Positions 7,617-16,009 of a DNA stretch of 64,000 nt are shown one piece after another. Position numbers and translations under genes: made by a program. The DNA lies in the NCBI RefSeq assembly GCF_003751945.1, contig NZ_RJKL01000001.1, positions 4,712,001 to 4,776,000 of the forward strand, read 5' to 3'. Source of the DNA: Couchioplanes caeruleus. Lineage in GTDB: Bacteria; Actinomycetota; Actinomycetes; Mycobacteriales; Micromonosporaceae. The first letter of the stretch is position 1. Each line of letters begins with the position of its first letter. The notes below the pieces were generated by a model, which was not told the DNA's origin, searched no databases, and saw only the letters and a program-made list of their open reading frames with translations.

Positions 7617-7907
7617 CTAGGTCTCGCCCTGAATGACCAGGCTCGCCGTTCCGAACTCGCCGTCGATGAACACGACGAACGCGCCGATCAGGCACAGTGC
7701 GGCCAAGACGGTGAAAGACCACTTCAACGAACGGCCGCGTCCGGACCGCCGTGCCAGCACGGCGGACGTGGTGAACGCGACGGCACCTCCGACGACCCCT
7801 GCCCCCACAAGTGCAACTGCGCAAGCCCCGAGCGCGTACAGCAGGAATCTACGGTCAGAAATAGGCCGATTGGTGGCGGCGGCCGGTGGTGAAGTGCTGT
7901 CCGCCAT
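7617..7907 (-). CDS. Small two-TM membrane protein of unknown function
   Basis: The 96-residue protein has a polar Pro-rich N-terminus, a membrane helix (LLYALGACAVALVGAGVVGG), a basic loop (RRSGRGRSLK) and a second helix (FTVLAALCLIGAFVVFI). AAGGGGACAGTAG precedes the ATG, a usable ribosome site. Its N-terminus and upstream region are duplicated at 7177-7310. I do not recognise a family. Neighbours are small membrane proteins, which gives no functional clue. Confidence 0.55.
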   Translation of the reverse strand: MADSTSPPAAATNRPISDRRFLLYALGACAVALVGAGVVGGAVAFTTSAVLARRSGRGRSLKWSFTVLAALCLIGAFVVFIDGEFGTASLVIQGET

Positions 7908-8052
7908 CTACTGTCCCCTTGCCGTGTGGTGGGCAGAGCCTACCCGGCCTCCGAGGGGACTCCAGGTCCGCTCGCTGAGCGAGTTGACCGCCTGCTCCCG
8001 ACATGCCCGCCAGATGATGTCCTGACCAAGTGACCACACGCATCAGCAGCGG

Positions 8053-8083
8053 AACGGCCTCCCACTACAGGTGGGAGGCCGTT
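8053..8083 (-). terminator. Strong hairpin terminator after the 8090-8281 gene
   Basis: A perfect 13-bp stem (AACGGCCTCCCAC, 8053-8065, with its complement at 8071-8083) encloses a 5-base loop TACAG. It lies 7 bp past the stop of the small minus-strand gene. There is no clear T-run, as is common for actinobacterial terminators. Confidence 0.75.
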
Positions 8084-8089
8084 CGGAGC

Positions 8090-8281
8090 TCACGCCTCGG
8101 ACGTCTCCGCGACGACCGGGTGCGTTCCGGATCCGATCATCGGCATCAGGGCCACGGTGGTCCGGTCGGCGGCCGTGGAGTCGGCGCCGGTGTGGGTGGT
8201 GATGGTCACGGCCAGGGCGCCGAGGGCGATGGCGGCCGGGACGAGCAGGGCACGGGTCAGGACGGTGGTCGCTCGCTGCAT
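8090..8281 (-). CDS. Small exported or membrane-anchored peptide, unknown function
   Basis: From ATG 8281, placed 7 bp after AAGGAGG, the gene encodes 63 residues: a short basic start (MQRATTVLTR), one hydrophobic segment (ALLVPAAIALGALAVTI) and a polar Thr/Asp-rich tail. An ATG two codons earlier overlaps the ribosome site and is less likely. A clean ribosome site and a strong terminator argue that it is real. No family is recognised. The IS element inserted about 75 bp upstream of its start could have separated it from its native promoter. Confidence 0.55.
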   Translation of the reverse strand: MQRATTVLTRALLVPAAIALGALAVTITTHTGADSTAADRTTVALMPMIGSGTHPVVAETSEA

Positions 8282-8358
8282 GATCATTCCTCCTTGGTGG
8301 GTGTACGGAGATGATCGACGGCCGCCTTTCAGTGGTCTTTCTGACCCCTGATCTCTAA

Positions 8359-9384
8359 GTGCCCGTCTGGAAACTTGGGTCTGTCGATGGGTAGGCGGTG
8401 CGGCGCGTCTGAATGACATGGGTAGGGCCTTGAGGTAGAAGCGCAGGTAACCACACCAAACACGCTCGATCCCTCAAGGCCCTGTATGACTTTCTACCTG
8501 GTCGGCGGCGCCGGCGCATCCACCGCCTCTGTCGTGTCCGCCGATCACCTGCCCAGCAACCGTGCCCGTCTTTATCCGTCGGACACCAGCGACGCGGAAT
8601 GGCAGGTCATCGCCCCGCTGATCCCGGCTGGACAGCCGAGCCGTCGCGGCGGGCGCCGGCCGGTGCATTCACGCCGCGACATCGTCGACGCGATCCGCTA
8701 CCTCGCCCACAACGGCTGCGTCTGGCGGGCCTTACCCGCCGATTTCCCGCCCTGGCAGACCGTCTACGACTACCACGCCCGCTGGAGCACCGACGGCACC
8801 GTCAACCGCCTGCACAACACCCTGCGCGACCAGGTCCGCACCGCAGCCGGCCGCGAACCCGAGCCGAGCGCAGCCATCATCGACTCACAGTCGGTGCGCG
8901 CGGCCGAGACCGTCGCCCGGGCCAGCCGCGGCTACGACGCCGGCAAGAGGGTCAACGGCCGTAAACGCCACATCGCCGTGGACACCATCGGGCTGCTGCT
9001 CGTCGTCGCGGTCAGCGCCGCCTCGGTGCAGGACCGCCAAGCCGGCCGCGTCCTGCTCTGGGCCGTACACACCGTCTGCCGAAAGGTGACGATGACCTGG
9101 GCCGACAGTGGCTACAGCGGCACGCTGGTCGACTTCGCCGCCGCACTCGGCGTCACCGTCACGATCGTCGCGAAACTCGCCGGACAGTTCGGCTTCCACG
9201 TTCTACCCCGGCGCTGGGTGGTGGAACGGACTCTGTCCTGGATCAGCCGATGCCGACGCACCGTACGTGACTACGAACGCCTACCCGAACATCACGCCGC
9301 GATCGTGCAATGGTCAATGATCATCATCATGAGCCGCCGCCTGGCACGCCATCACCGACCCTGAAACGGTTTCCAGACGGGCAC
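8359..9384 (+). mobile_element. IS5-family insertion sequence, intact
   Basis: The element is about 1,026 bp with perfect 16-bp terminal inverted repeats, GTGCCCGTCTGGAAAC at the left (8359-8374) and its complement at the right (9369-9384). TAA flanks both ends (8356-8358 and 9385-9387), consistent with a short target duplication; because C precedes TAA on both sides, a 4-bp CTAA duplication is also possible. It carries one full-length transposase, so it is probably complete and possibly active. Confidence 0.88.
8486..9364 (+). CDS. IS5-family DDE transposase
   Basis: This 292-residue protein has an N-terminal DUF4096-type domain (LYPSDTSDAEWQVIAPLIP, then YLAHNGCVWRALPADFPPWQTVYDY) and a DDE nuclease core. 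The catalytic acids are visible in AIIDSQSVRA, TWADSGYSG and the WVVERTLSWI block. The length and an unbroken frame indicate an intact enzyme. It is transcribed rightward from within the element, with 127 bp of leader after the left terminal repeat. Similar elements are frequent in actinomycetes. Confidence 0.92.
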   Translation: MTFYLVGGAGASTASVVSADHLPSNRARLYPSDTSDAEWQVIAPLIPAGQPSRRGGRRPVHSRRDIVDAIRYLAHNGCVWRALPADFPPWQTVYDYHARWSTDGTVNRLHNTLRDQVRTAAGREPEPSAAIIDSQSVRAAETVARASRGYDAGKRVNGRKRHIAVDTIGLLLVVAVSAASVQDRQAGRVLLWAVHTVCRKVTMTWADSGYSGTLVDFAAALGVTVTIVAKLAGQFGFHVLPRRWVVERTLSWISRCRRTVRDYERLPEHHAAIVQWSMIIIMSRRLARHHRP

Positions 9385-9508
9385 TAAGAGCAGCGCGCCA
9401 AACGCGCTTGGCGGTTTCCTCGCGCAGCTCGTGAAGGATCGCCTGAGGCGAAACGCGCACTTGCCTCACAGGCGCGGCGGCCCCGGCCGGGCGCCGCGCC
9501 CGCGACCT

Positions 9509-9961
9509 TCAGAACGCGACCTTGCCGCCGTAGCGCCGCCCGCCCTGCGGTACGAACCGGTAGTTGATCTCGATCCGGAACTTGGTGCCGTCGCGGACAT
9601 CGGTGGCGATGACCTTCCACTTCTCGGCATCGCCCGTGCCGAACTGCTTCCAGCTTCCCTGGCAGCCGGTCCGGTCGAAGCAGACCCGCACGTCCGCATT
9701 GAACGTGCCTGTGCCCCCGTCAACCCAGAAGTTGATATCGCCGCAGCGCGACGTCGTCGTCCAACGGTTCGGCCCGGTGATCGCGTTCGGCAGCATGACG
9801 TTGTCGTGCGAGGCCGACGAGTTCCAGCCGACGGCTCCGCCGTAGCAGCTCGCTGCGTGCGCCGCGGTGCCCGGCATGACCGCCACCGCCGCGCCGAGCA
9901 TCGTGCCCGCCACCGCGCCGGCCAGAGCCCTGAACCGCCGCGCCGCTCGTGTTGTCTTCAT
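9509..9961 (-). CDS. Secreted protein of unknown function
   Basis: From ATG 9961, placed after GAGGAG at good spacing, the gene encodes 150 residues. A Sec signal peptide (MKTTRAARRF, a hydrophobic core, then TAAHA before ASCYG) predicts cleavage near residue 36. The mature part has four cysteines (SCYGG, SRCGD, RVCFDRTGCQG), probably two disulfides, and a beta-rich composition (NFWVDGG, FRIEINYRF). I do not recognise the family. It resembles in form small secreted hypothetical proteins of streptomycetes. It is transcribed separately from the WD40 gene 227 bp upstream. Confidence 0.7.
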   Translation of the reverse strand: MKTTRAARRFRALAGAVAGTMLGAAVAVMPGTAAHAASCYGGAVGWNSSASHDNVMLPNAITGPNRWTTTSRCGDINFWVDGGTGTFNADVRVCFDRTGCQGSWKQFGTGDAEKWKVIATDVRDGTKFRIEINYRFVPQGGRRYGGKVAF

Positions 9962-10188
9962 GCCTGCTCCTCGCTTCCGGCTCGCCGGGCGGCGGCCGTA
10001 GCGCAGGCTTCCGCCCGCGGCGAGGGCGGGGCAAGGCCAGGGCGGTTCGTCGGGACGGCGGGACGGCGCACGCGCGCCGAGCAGCAGCGACATGCCCCGG
10101 ATGGGACGCCGGATGGGACGCATGTGTTCTCACAGCGCGGCAGCAGGCGATATCGAGGAACGGCCAGGTCGTGTTCGCGTTGCCGCAT

Positions 10189-13100
10189 TCAGCAGGCGGG
10201 CGGCCTCGGCTCCTCGGGTGCGTACGTGGACCATTCCTCGTCCGTCGGCAGGCCGAACCGGCCGCAGAGCGCCCGCAGCGGATTCTCGTACGTGGCCACA
10301 TCCCACAGCCGGATCGTGTCGTCGGTGCTGGTGCTGACGAGCCGGGTGCCGTCCGGGCTGAACGCGACGTCCGTCACCACTTCGGTGTGACCCAGGAGCG
10401 GGCCTCCGACCGGTTCGCCGGTGGCGGGATTCCACAGCCGGACGGTGCGGTCGGCGCTGGTGGTGGCGAGCAGTCTGCCGTCCGGGCTGAACGCGACGCT
10501 CCACACGTCCTCGGTGTGGCCGGTCAGGGGGCGGCCGATCTGCCGGCCGGTGCTGGGACTCCACAGCCGGACGGTCCTGTCGTATGCGGTGGTGGCCAGG
10601 AGCTTGCCGTCGGGGCTGAACGCCACGTCCATCACGAGGGCGGTGTGGCCGGTGAGTGGGCTTCCGACCGGTTGTCCGGTGGCGGGATTCCACAGCCGGA
10701 TGGTCCGGTCGGCGCTGGTGGTGGCCAGCAGTCCGCCGTCCGGGCTGAATGCCACGCCGTAGACCTCGTCGGTATGGCCGGTGAGCGGGCGGCCGACGGG
10801 TTTTCCGGTACGGGCGTTCCACAGCCGAGCCGTGGCATCGGCGCTGGTGGTGGCGAGGAGGCTGCCGTCCGGGCTGAACACCACACTCAGCACGTCGGCC
10901 GTGTGCAGGTCGAGTGGGCCGCCGAGGGGCTTTCCGGTACGGGCGTTCCAAAGCCGGGCCGCGTCGTCGGTTCCGGCGGTGGCGAGCAGCGTGCCGTCGG
11001 GGCTGAACGCCACTCCCAGGACGGCATCGGTGTGGCCGGCGAAGGGAAGTCCGGCGGGTTCGCGGGTGCGGGCGTCCCAGAGCCGGGCCGTCTCATCCGT
11101 GCTGGTGGTGGCGAACAGCGCGCCGTCGGGCCGGAACGCCACATCCGTCACGGGGCCGCCGTGGCCGGTGACCGGGCCACCGACGGGCCGGCCGGTGCGG
11201 GTATCCCACAGCCGGGCCGTGTCGTCCTCGCTCGCGGTGGCGAGCAGCTTGCCGTCCGGGCTGAACGCCACGTGTGCCACATCTTCGGTGTGGCCGGTGA
11301 GTGGGTTTCCCACGGGTTTGCCGGTGCGGGGGTTCCAGAGCCGCGCCGTGGCGTCGGAGCTGCCGGTGGCGAGCAGCGTGCCGTCGGGGCTGAACGCCGC
11401 ACTCGTGACGGGGCCGGCGTGGCCGGTGAGTGGGTTTCCGACCGGTTTGCCGGTACGGGGGTCCCACAACCGCACCGCGGAGTGGGAGCTGACCGTGGCG
11501 AGCAGCGTGCCGTCCGGGCTGAACGCCACACCCAGCACGTCGTCCGTGTGACCGGTGAGCGGGCTTCCCACGGGTTTGCCGGTACGGGGATCCCACAACC
11601 GCACCGCGGCGTCGGAGCCGACCGTGGCGAGCAGCGTGCCGTCCGGGCTGAACGCCACACCCCACACATCGGCGGTGTGACCGGTGAGGGGGTTGCCCGC
11701 GGGTCTGCCGGTACGGGCATCCCACAAACGGGCCGTGTCGTCATCGCTCGAGGTGGCGAGGAGCTTGCCGTCCTTGCTGAACGCCAGACCCGTCACGGCT
11801 TCGGTGTGACCGGTGAAGGGGCTTCCGGTCTGCACGCCGGTACGCGGGTTCCACAGCCGGACCGTGCCGTCGGAGCCGGCCGTGGCGAGCAGCGTGCCGT
11901 CCGGGCTGAACGCCGCACCCGTCACGGCTCCGGTGTGGCCGATGAGCGGCTCTCCGACCGGCTGGCCGGTGGCGGGATTCCACAGCCGGATCGTCCGGTC
12001 GTAGCTGGCGGTGGCGAGCAATGTGCCGTCGGGGCTGAAGGCGACGGCCCACACATTGTCGGTGTGGCCGATGAGGGCCTCGCGTTGCTGCGCGAGCATG
12101 AATGTCAGGGCGTCGCGTGCCTCGTGGGTGGGTTCCGTCATCCATGCCGCGGCGGCCAGGCGTCGTGCGGTGGTGGGCCGGGTCGGATTGAGGCTCTGAC
12201 TTTGCGCGGCGAGCTGACGTGACAGGGCCAGATTGTGCTGGCGTTCCGCCCGCGACGCCTGCATCCACGCGGCGACCGCCAGGACGCTGACCACGACGAC
12301 GACCGAGAGAAGCCCGGCGAGCAGCGCGCGCCGGCGCCGGCGGCTCGTCGCGCGGGCCCGGCTCTGCACCGCAAGGCTACGGTCCAGGAAGTCCCGCTCG
12401 CGGGCAGTGACCGCGTCGGGGTTTTCGGCCCGCCACTCGCTCGCGCGGGCGAGGCGAGTTCCCCGGTACAGGGCGTGGTCCTCGCGGCCCAGCGATTCCC
12501 AGTCGGCGGCGGCGTGGGTGAGCAGCCGGTGCAGCCGCAGGCCCTCGTGGTCGTCATCGATCCAGCCGCGCAGCCGCGGCCAGCCCTGCACCAGCGCCTC
12601 GTGAGTGATCTCCACCGTGTCCCGGGTGACGGTCAGCAGCCGCGCGGTGGCCAGCCGGTCGATCACCGTGGCGATGTCAGGATCGTCATCGTCGAATTCC
12701 GCGCGTGTGACCCGGCGCCGGGTGACCAGGGCATCGTCGCCGCTGTCCACCAGCCGCAGCAGAACCCGCCGGGTCGTGGCCTGCCGTTCCGGTCCGAGCG
12801 CGGTGTAGATCGCCTCGGCGCTCTGAGCGAGGGCACCGTCCACTCCACCGGCCGCCTCGTAACCGGCCAGCGTCATCGTCGTACCTCGCCGGCGCTGCCA
12901 CGCCTGGACCATGGCGTGTGAGGCCAGGGGCAGGGCGCCCGGCCGGTTCGCCAACTGCGCCACGACGGTGGACACCAGGGCACCCTCTACCCGCAGGCCG
13001 GCCCGCTCGGCGGGGCGGACCAGCGCATCACGCAGTTCCGCCGCGCTCATCGGCCCGACCATCGTCTGCGAATCGCGCAACGCGTCGACGAGTTCCGGAT

Positions 13101-13926
13101 ACTGGGCGCATCGCGCGTAGAAATCCGCCCGTATCCCCAACATCACCCTCAGGCGGCTGCCGGGCGAGTGGGCAGCGCCCAGCATCGCGGCGAAGAAGGC
13201 CCTGCGCCGGTCATCGTCGGCGCACAGGGTGAACACCTCCTCGAACTGATCCACCACGAGCAGCAACTCGGCGTCGTCGGGCTCATCCCCCAACGCCGTA
13301 CCGATGGCCATGGCCCATGCGGCCGGATCGTGACTCAGGTCCGTCGCCACATCCGGCAGCGACCGGGCCACCGCCCGGGTCAGCTCGGCGAGAGGGTCGT
13401 CCCCCGGCGTCATCAGCGCCGTCGGCCACTCGGACCCGAGGGCGCCGCGGGCCACCCGGGGCACAACCCCGGCGCGCAGCACCGACGACTTGCCGCTGCC
13501 CGAAGCGCCGAACACCGCCAGCACCCGCCGCGATGCCACACCCTCGAGCAACTCGTTCACCAGCCGCTCCCGGCCGAAGAACCACTCCGCATCGTCAGGT
13601 TCGTAGGCGGCGAGGCCGCGGTACGGCGGCTCCGCGGCGGCGCAGGTCGTCTCGACGTCGGCGAGCGCGGCGGCGGTCTCTCTCCACCGCTGCTCCCAGG
13701 TCGCCCGGTCACCACCGCACGCCTCGACGTAGGCCAGCGTCACCGCGAGGCTGGGCAACTGGCGCCCGGCGGCCGCCACGGACAACGTGGTGACCGAGAA
13801 GTGCGCCCGTCGCGCCAGGTCCCGGTAGCCGGGCCGGCCCGCATTCTCGCGCAACTCCCGCAGTCCCGCCGCGAACCGTTCGACCGGGCCACCGGCGGGA
13901 TCCAAAACTCGTTCACGCCGTGGCAC
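10189..13926 (-). CDS. HTH-nSTAND1-WD40 signalling protein
   Basis: The 1,245-residue protein has a helix-turn-helix-like N-terminus (about 12-80), an nSTAND1 NTPase with Walker A GASGSGKS (140-147) and Walker B LLLVVDQFEE (221-230), an arm region, a membrane helix (LLAGLLSVVVVVSVLAVAAW, about 560-580), and 14 WD40 repeats of 43 residues (about 614-1216), enough for two seven-bladed propellers. STAND proteins are ATP switches that oligomerise on ligand binding; the propellers would be the sensor. The GTG start at 13926 follows GGAGG by 8 bp. It is divergent from the cyclase/PP2C train starting at 14304 and may be its sensor partner. No effector domain is visible, so output may be through the HTH or partners. 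Confidence 0.9.
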   Translation of the reverse strand: MPRRERVLDPAGGPVERFAAGLRELRENAGRPGYRDLARRAHFSVTTLSVAAAGRQLPSLAVTLAYVEACGGDRATWEQRWRETAAALADVETTCAAAEPPYRGLAAYEPDDAEWFFGRERLVNELLEGVASRRVLAVFGASGSGKSSVLRAGVVPRVARGALGSEWPTALMTPGDDPLAELTRAVARSLPDVATDLSHDPAAWAMAIGTALGDEPDDAELLLVVDQFEEVFTLCADDDRRRAFFAAMLGAAHSPGSRLRVMLGIRADFYARCAQYPELVDALRDSQTMVGPMSAAELRDALVRPAERAGLRVEGALVSTVVAQLANRPGALPLASHAMVQAWQRRRGTTMTLAGYEAAGGVDGALAQSAEAIYTALGPERQATTRRVLLRLVDSGDDALVTRRRVTRAEFDDDDPDIATVIDRLATARLLTVTRDTVEITHEALVQGWPRLRGWIDDDHEGLRLHRLLTHAAADWESLGREDHALYRGTRLARASEWRAENPDAVTARERDFLDRSLAVQSRARATSRRRRRALLAGLLSVVVVVSVLAVAAWMQASRAERQHNLALSRQLAAQSQSLNPTRPTTARRLAAAAWMTEPTHEARDALTFMLAQQREALIGHTDNVWAVAFSPDGTLLATASYDRTIRLWNPATGQPVGEPLIGHTGAVTGAAFSPDGTLLATAGSDGTVRLWNPRTGVQTGSPFTGHTEAVTGLAFSKDGKLLATSSDDDTARLWDARTGRPAGNPLTGHTADVWGVAFSPDGTLLATVGSDAAVRLWDPRTGKPVGSPLTGHTDDVLGVAFSPDGTLLATVSSHSAVRLWDPRTGKPVGNPLTGHAGPVTSAAFSPDGTLLATGSSDATARLWNPRTGKPVGNPLTGHTEDVAHVAFSPDGKLLATASEDDTARLWDTRTGRPVGGPVTGHGGPVTDVAFRPDGALFATTSTDETARLWDARTREPAGLPFAGHTDAVLGVAFSPDGTLLATAGTDDAARLWNARTGKPLGGPLDLHTADVLSVVFSPDGSLLATTSADATARLWNARTGKPVGRPLTGHTDEVYGVAFSPDGGLLATTSADRTIRLWNPATGQPVGSPLTGHTALVMDVAFSPDGKLLATTAYDRTVRLWSPSTGRQIGRPLTGHTEDVWSVAFSPDGRLLATTSADRTVRLWNPATGEPVGGPLLGHTEVVTDVAFSPDGTRLVSTSTDDTIRLWDVATYENPLRALCGRFGLPTDEEWSTYAPEEPRPPAC
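10279..12079 (-). repeat. 14 tandem WD40-coding repeats (129-bp period)
   Basis: Each unit encodes 43 residues of the form GHT-x2-V-x2-VAFSPDG, LLAT, D-x-T-x-RLW and TGKPVG-x-P. Units are very alike at DNA level, for example those around 11300-11700, which suggests recent unit duplication or gene conversion. The repeat number, twice seven, fits two complete beta-propellers. This is a coding repeat, not a CRISPR array. Confidence 0.92.
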
Positions 13927-14002
13927 TGCGGTCACTCCTCCGGTTATGCCCTGCCCGCGCCGGCGAACGTCCAGCTCACCGCCCTGCTGCCCCGGGACGG
14001 GG

Positions 14003-14046
14003 TTGTTCCGTTTTGTTTGTTCGGTGTGGCGTACCGGACCGAACAA
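14003..14046. promoter_or_regulatory. Palindromic operator candidate between nSTAND-WD40 gene and cyclase train
   Basis: In the 377-bp divergent region, TTGTTCGG (14017-14024) and CCGAACAA (14039-14046) form a perfect 8-bp inverted repeat with 14 bp between. A further half-site-like TTGTTCCG lies at 14003-14010. The position, upstream of both divergent genes, suits a shared regulator such as the Crp-family protein encoded at 24277 or the HTH of the WD40 protein. The rest of the gap, to 14303, holds no supported gene. Confidence 0.45.
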
Positions 14047-14303
14047 TCGGCAGAGATCCTAGCCTGATCGGCATAGCGGGGAGGCACCCTCGTGTGGGGC
14101 GGTCGGGGCAAACGGGGGTGACCGCCCCACACAAATGGGAGCTGACATCCGGCCGGCTCCGGCAGGGCTGCCCTCGGGCGAACGGCGAAGTACGCTGTCC
14201 CCTCGCCGTGGCATCGCCGAGTCCGACGTCGCAGCACATCGGACCCGGGCCCTCTCGCGGCGCGTTTCGGCGACTGCAGCCCTCCGCCGCCCGGGAGAAG
14301 CCC

Positions 14304-15722
14304 ATGGACGAGCAGCAGCACCTCGCCGTTCTCGCCGTGGCCATCCCGGAGGTCGAACACCGGCCGCAGATCGCTCTGCTCTGGGTACGCCGGCAACTCC
14401 TCAACGCGCTCGAGGACGCTTGCGGAGACGCGGGCGTCGACTGGGAGGCCGTGCTGCTGTGGGACAAAAGCGACTCGCTGTATTTGTTCGTGCCACCGCC
14501 GGCCACCACTATTCAGCTCGCCGGCATCTTCGTCTGGGCGCTCGAGCGCGGTCTCAAGCAACGCAACCGGGATCTGAGCGAGGCGTACCAGGTCCGGGTC
14601 CGGATGGCGCTCACCGACGGCATCTGCCAGCTCGACGGGGCGGCCTGGCTGGGTGATCCGGTGACGGACGCACGCCGCCTGCTGCACGCCGAGCGGTTGC
14701 GTGACGAGCGGCTGGTGACGCCCCGGCCGCCGCTCGCGTTCATCGTCACGGACGAGATCTACCGCAAGGCGATCATCGGGAGCCGGCTGAGCGACGAGGA
14801 GTCGTTCTATCCCGTGACCGTCGCCCGCCCCGACGGGCGGGCGGAGCAGGCCTGGGTGCAAGCGCCGGCGTACGTCCAGCGTCCGCGGACCGATCCGGAG
14901 GATGCGCCGGCGGACCGGTTCACACCGGCGCGCAATGGCGGGCCGGGACGCCACGGCGTGGAGTTGACCGCGCTACCGGTCGCCCGGCGCCCGCTGGAAG
15001 TGCGGGTGGCGGCCCCGCCGCAAGCGGCGATCTCGCCCTTCGACACCGTCGCCGACGGCTGGTCGACCGAGCACTTCGCCGTTCGGTACGCATCCGTGTG
15101 CGGCACGACCCGGCGTGACGCCGGAGCCTCCCGGCTGGACGGCATCGCCGCGATGCGCCATGCCGCCAGCGGCGCGACCGTCTTCGCGCTGACCGACGGT
15201 GCGCCGGCGCGGCTGCACGCCTGGCAGGAGGCATCGGCGGTGTCCCGGGCGGTCGTCGACGCGATCATGTCCGACCTGGACGCCGAGGCCGACCAGATCG
15301 ACTGGCAGCGGGCCGTCCGGCAGTCGGCGTGGCCGCTCGTGGCCGGCATGGTGCGGCCGACCGCCAGTGGCTTGATGGCCTGGCTCGTCCAGGTAGGCGA
15401 CTGCGCGGTCTGGTTACGGCGCGGCGGCGTCTACCGCAGGGTTCCGGAGCTCGCGCCGGATCAGACGTTCGCTCTGGTGGTGACCGGACCGCCGGACACA
15501 CCCCATCTGACGCCGCGGGTGACCTCCCTGTCGAACGCCGACGTCCTGCTGGTCGGATCGAGTGGGGTGCGCGACGCGGTCGGTGGGGATCCGCATCGGC
15601 TCGACGGTCTGCTGACGGCACCGCAGGCGCCGCTCGACTTCGCGTACGGCCTGAAGCTCGGCGCCGGGAGCTTCGGCGACGACCGGACCCTGTTCGCGTT
15701 ATGGGTTGCATCCGCTGATTGA
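14304..15722 (+). CDS. Degenerate class III nucleotide cyclase fused to PP2C-like phosphatase
   Basis: The 472-residue protein begins at an ATG after GGGAGAAG. Residues 1-190 align along their length with the neighbouring cyclase (16010-16759), including the shared LAFIVTDEIYRKAI block, but of the key positions the first metal Asp is Ala (about 13), the transition-state Asn is Thr (121), while Asp57 and Arg125 remain. It is therefore probably a pseudo-cyclase, perhaps a regulatory partner. Residues 240-472 are PP2C-like (VADGWSTEHF, ALTDGAP, VQVGDCAVW, DDRTLFALW) and paralogous to the PP2C encoded at 21502; one Asp of the usual DD pair is Gly (RLDG). It starts the plus-strand train, 287 bp before the next gene. 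Confidence 0.78.
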   Translation: MDEQQHLAVLAVAIPEVEHRPQIALLWVRRQLLNALEDACGDAGVDWEAVLLWDKSDSLYLFVPPPATTIQLAGIFVWALERGLKQRNRDLSEAYQVRVRMALTDGICQLDGAAWLGDPVTDARRLLHAERLRDERLVTPRPPLAFIVTDEIYRKAIIGSRLSDEESFYPVTVARPDGRAEQAWVQAPAYVQRPRTDPEDAPADRFTPARNGGPGRHGVELTALPVARRPLEVRVAAPPQAAISPFDTVADGWSTEHFAVRYASVCGTTRRDAGASRLDGIAAMRHAASGATVFALTDGAPARLHAWQEASAVSRAVVDAIMSDLDAEADQIDWQRAVRQSAWPLVAGMVRPTASGLMAWLVQVGDCAVWLRRGGVYRRVPELAPDQTFALVVTGPPDTPHLTPRVTSLSNADVLLVGSSGVRDAVGGDPHRLDGLLTAPQAPLDFAYGLKLGAGSFGDDRTLFALWVASAD

Positions 15723-16009
15723 GGAAATGCGCCGATCGGACTACCCCATTCGTGGTTGCCGAGTCCGTACGGCCGACGTCCACTGTCCACCGATCGGACT
15801 CGCGGTGACGGACGGATAGCTCGAAGTGCATTTCCACCTGTTCGCCGTCTGGATTGCGTCACATGCGGCACTTACGTTGGAGTCCTTCAGCGGCGTCGGC
15901 ATCATCAAGTTTCGGCGTCTACGTCAGATGGCCTGTTCATCGCCGGTTTTGATCCTCACAGTGCTATTTCGGTACCCGCCGACCCTGCTCCCCTTCGGAG
16001 GCTCGCACC

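Noticed and set aside
8030..8351. Plus-strand Gly/Arg-rich frames across 8030-8351
   Set aside because: They are antisense shadows of the small secreted-peptide gene and its strong terminator hairpin.
9391..9420. Hairpin CGCCAA-ACGCGC-TTGGCG right of the IS as a terminator
   Set aside because: The stem is only 6 bp and is about 95 bp from the end of the nearest gene (9509). It may be chance in GC-rich DNA.
10279..12079. Regular 129-bp repeats suggesting a CRISPR or satellite
   Set aside because: The repeats code for WD40 blades in one open frame, with no spacers or direct-repeat/spacer alternation.
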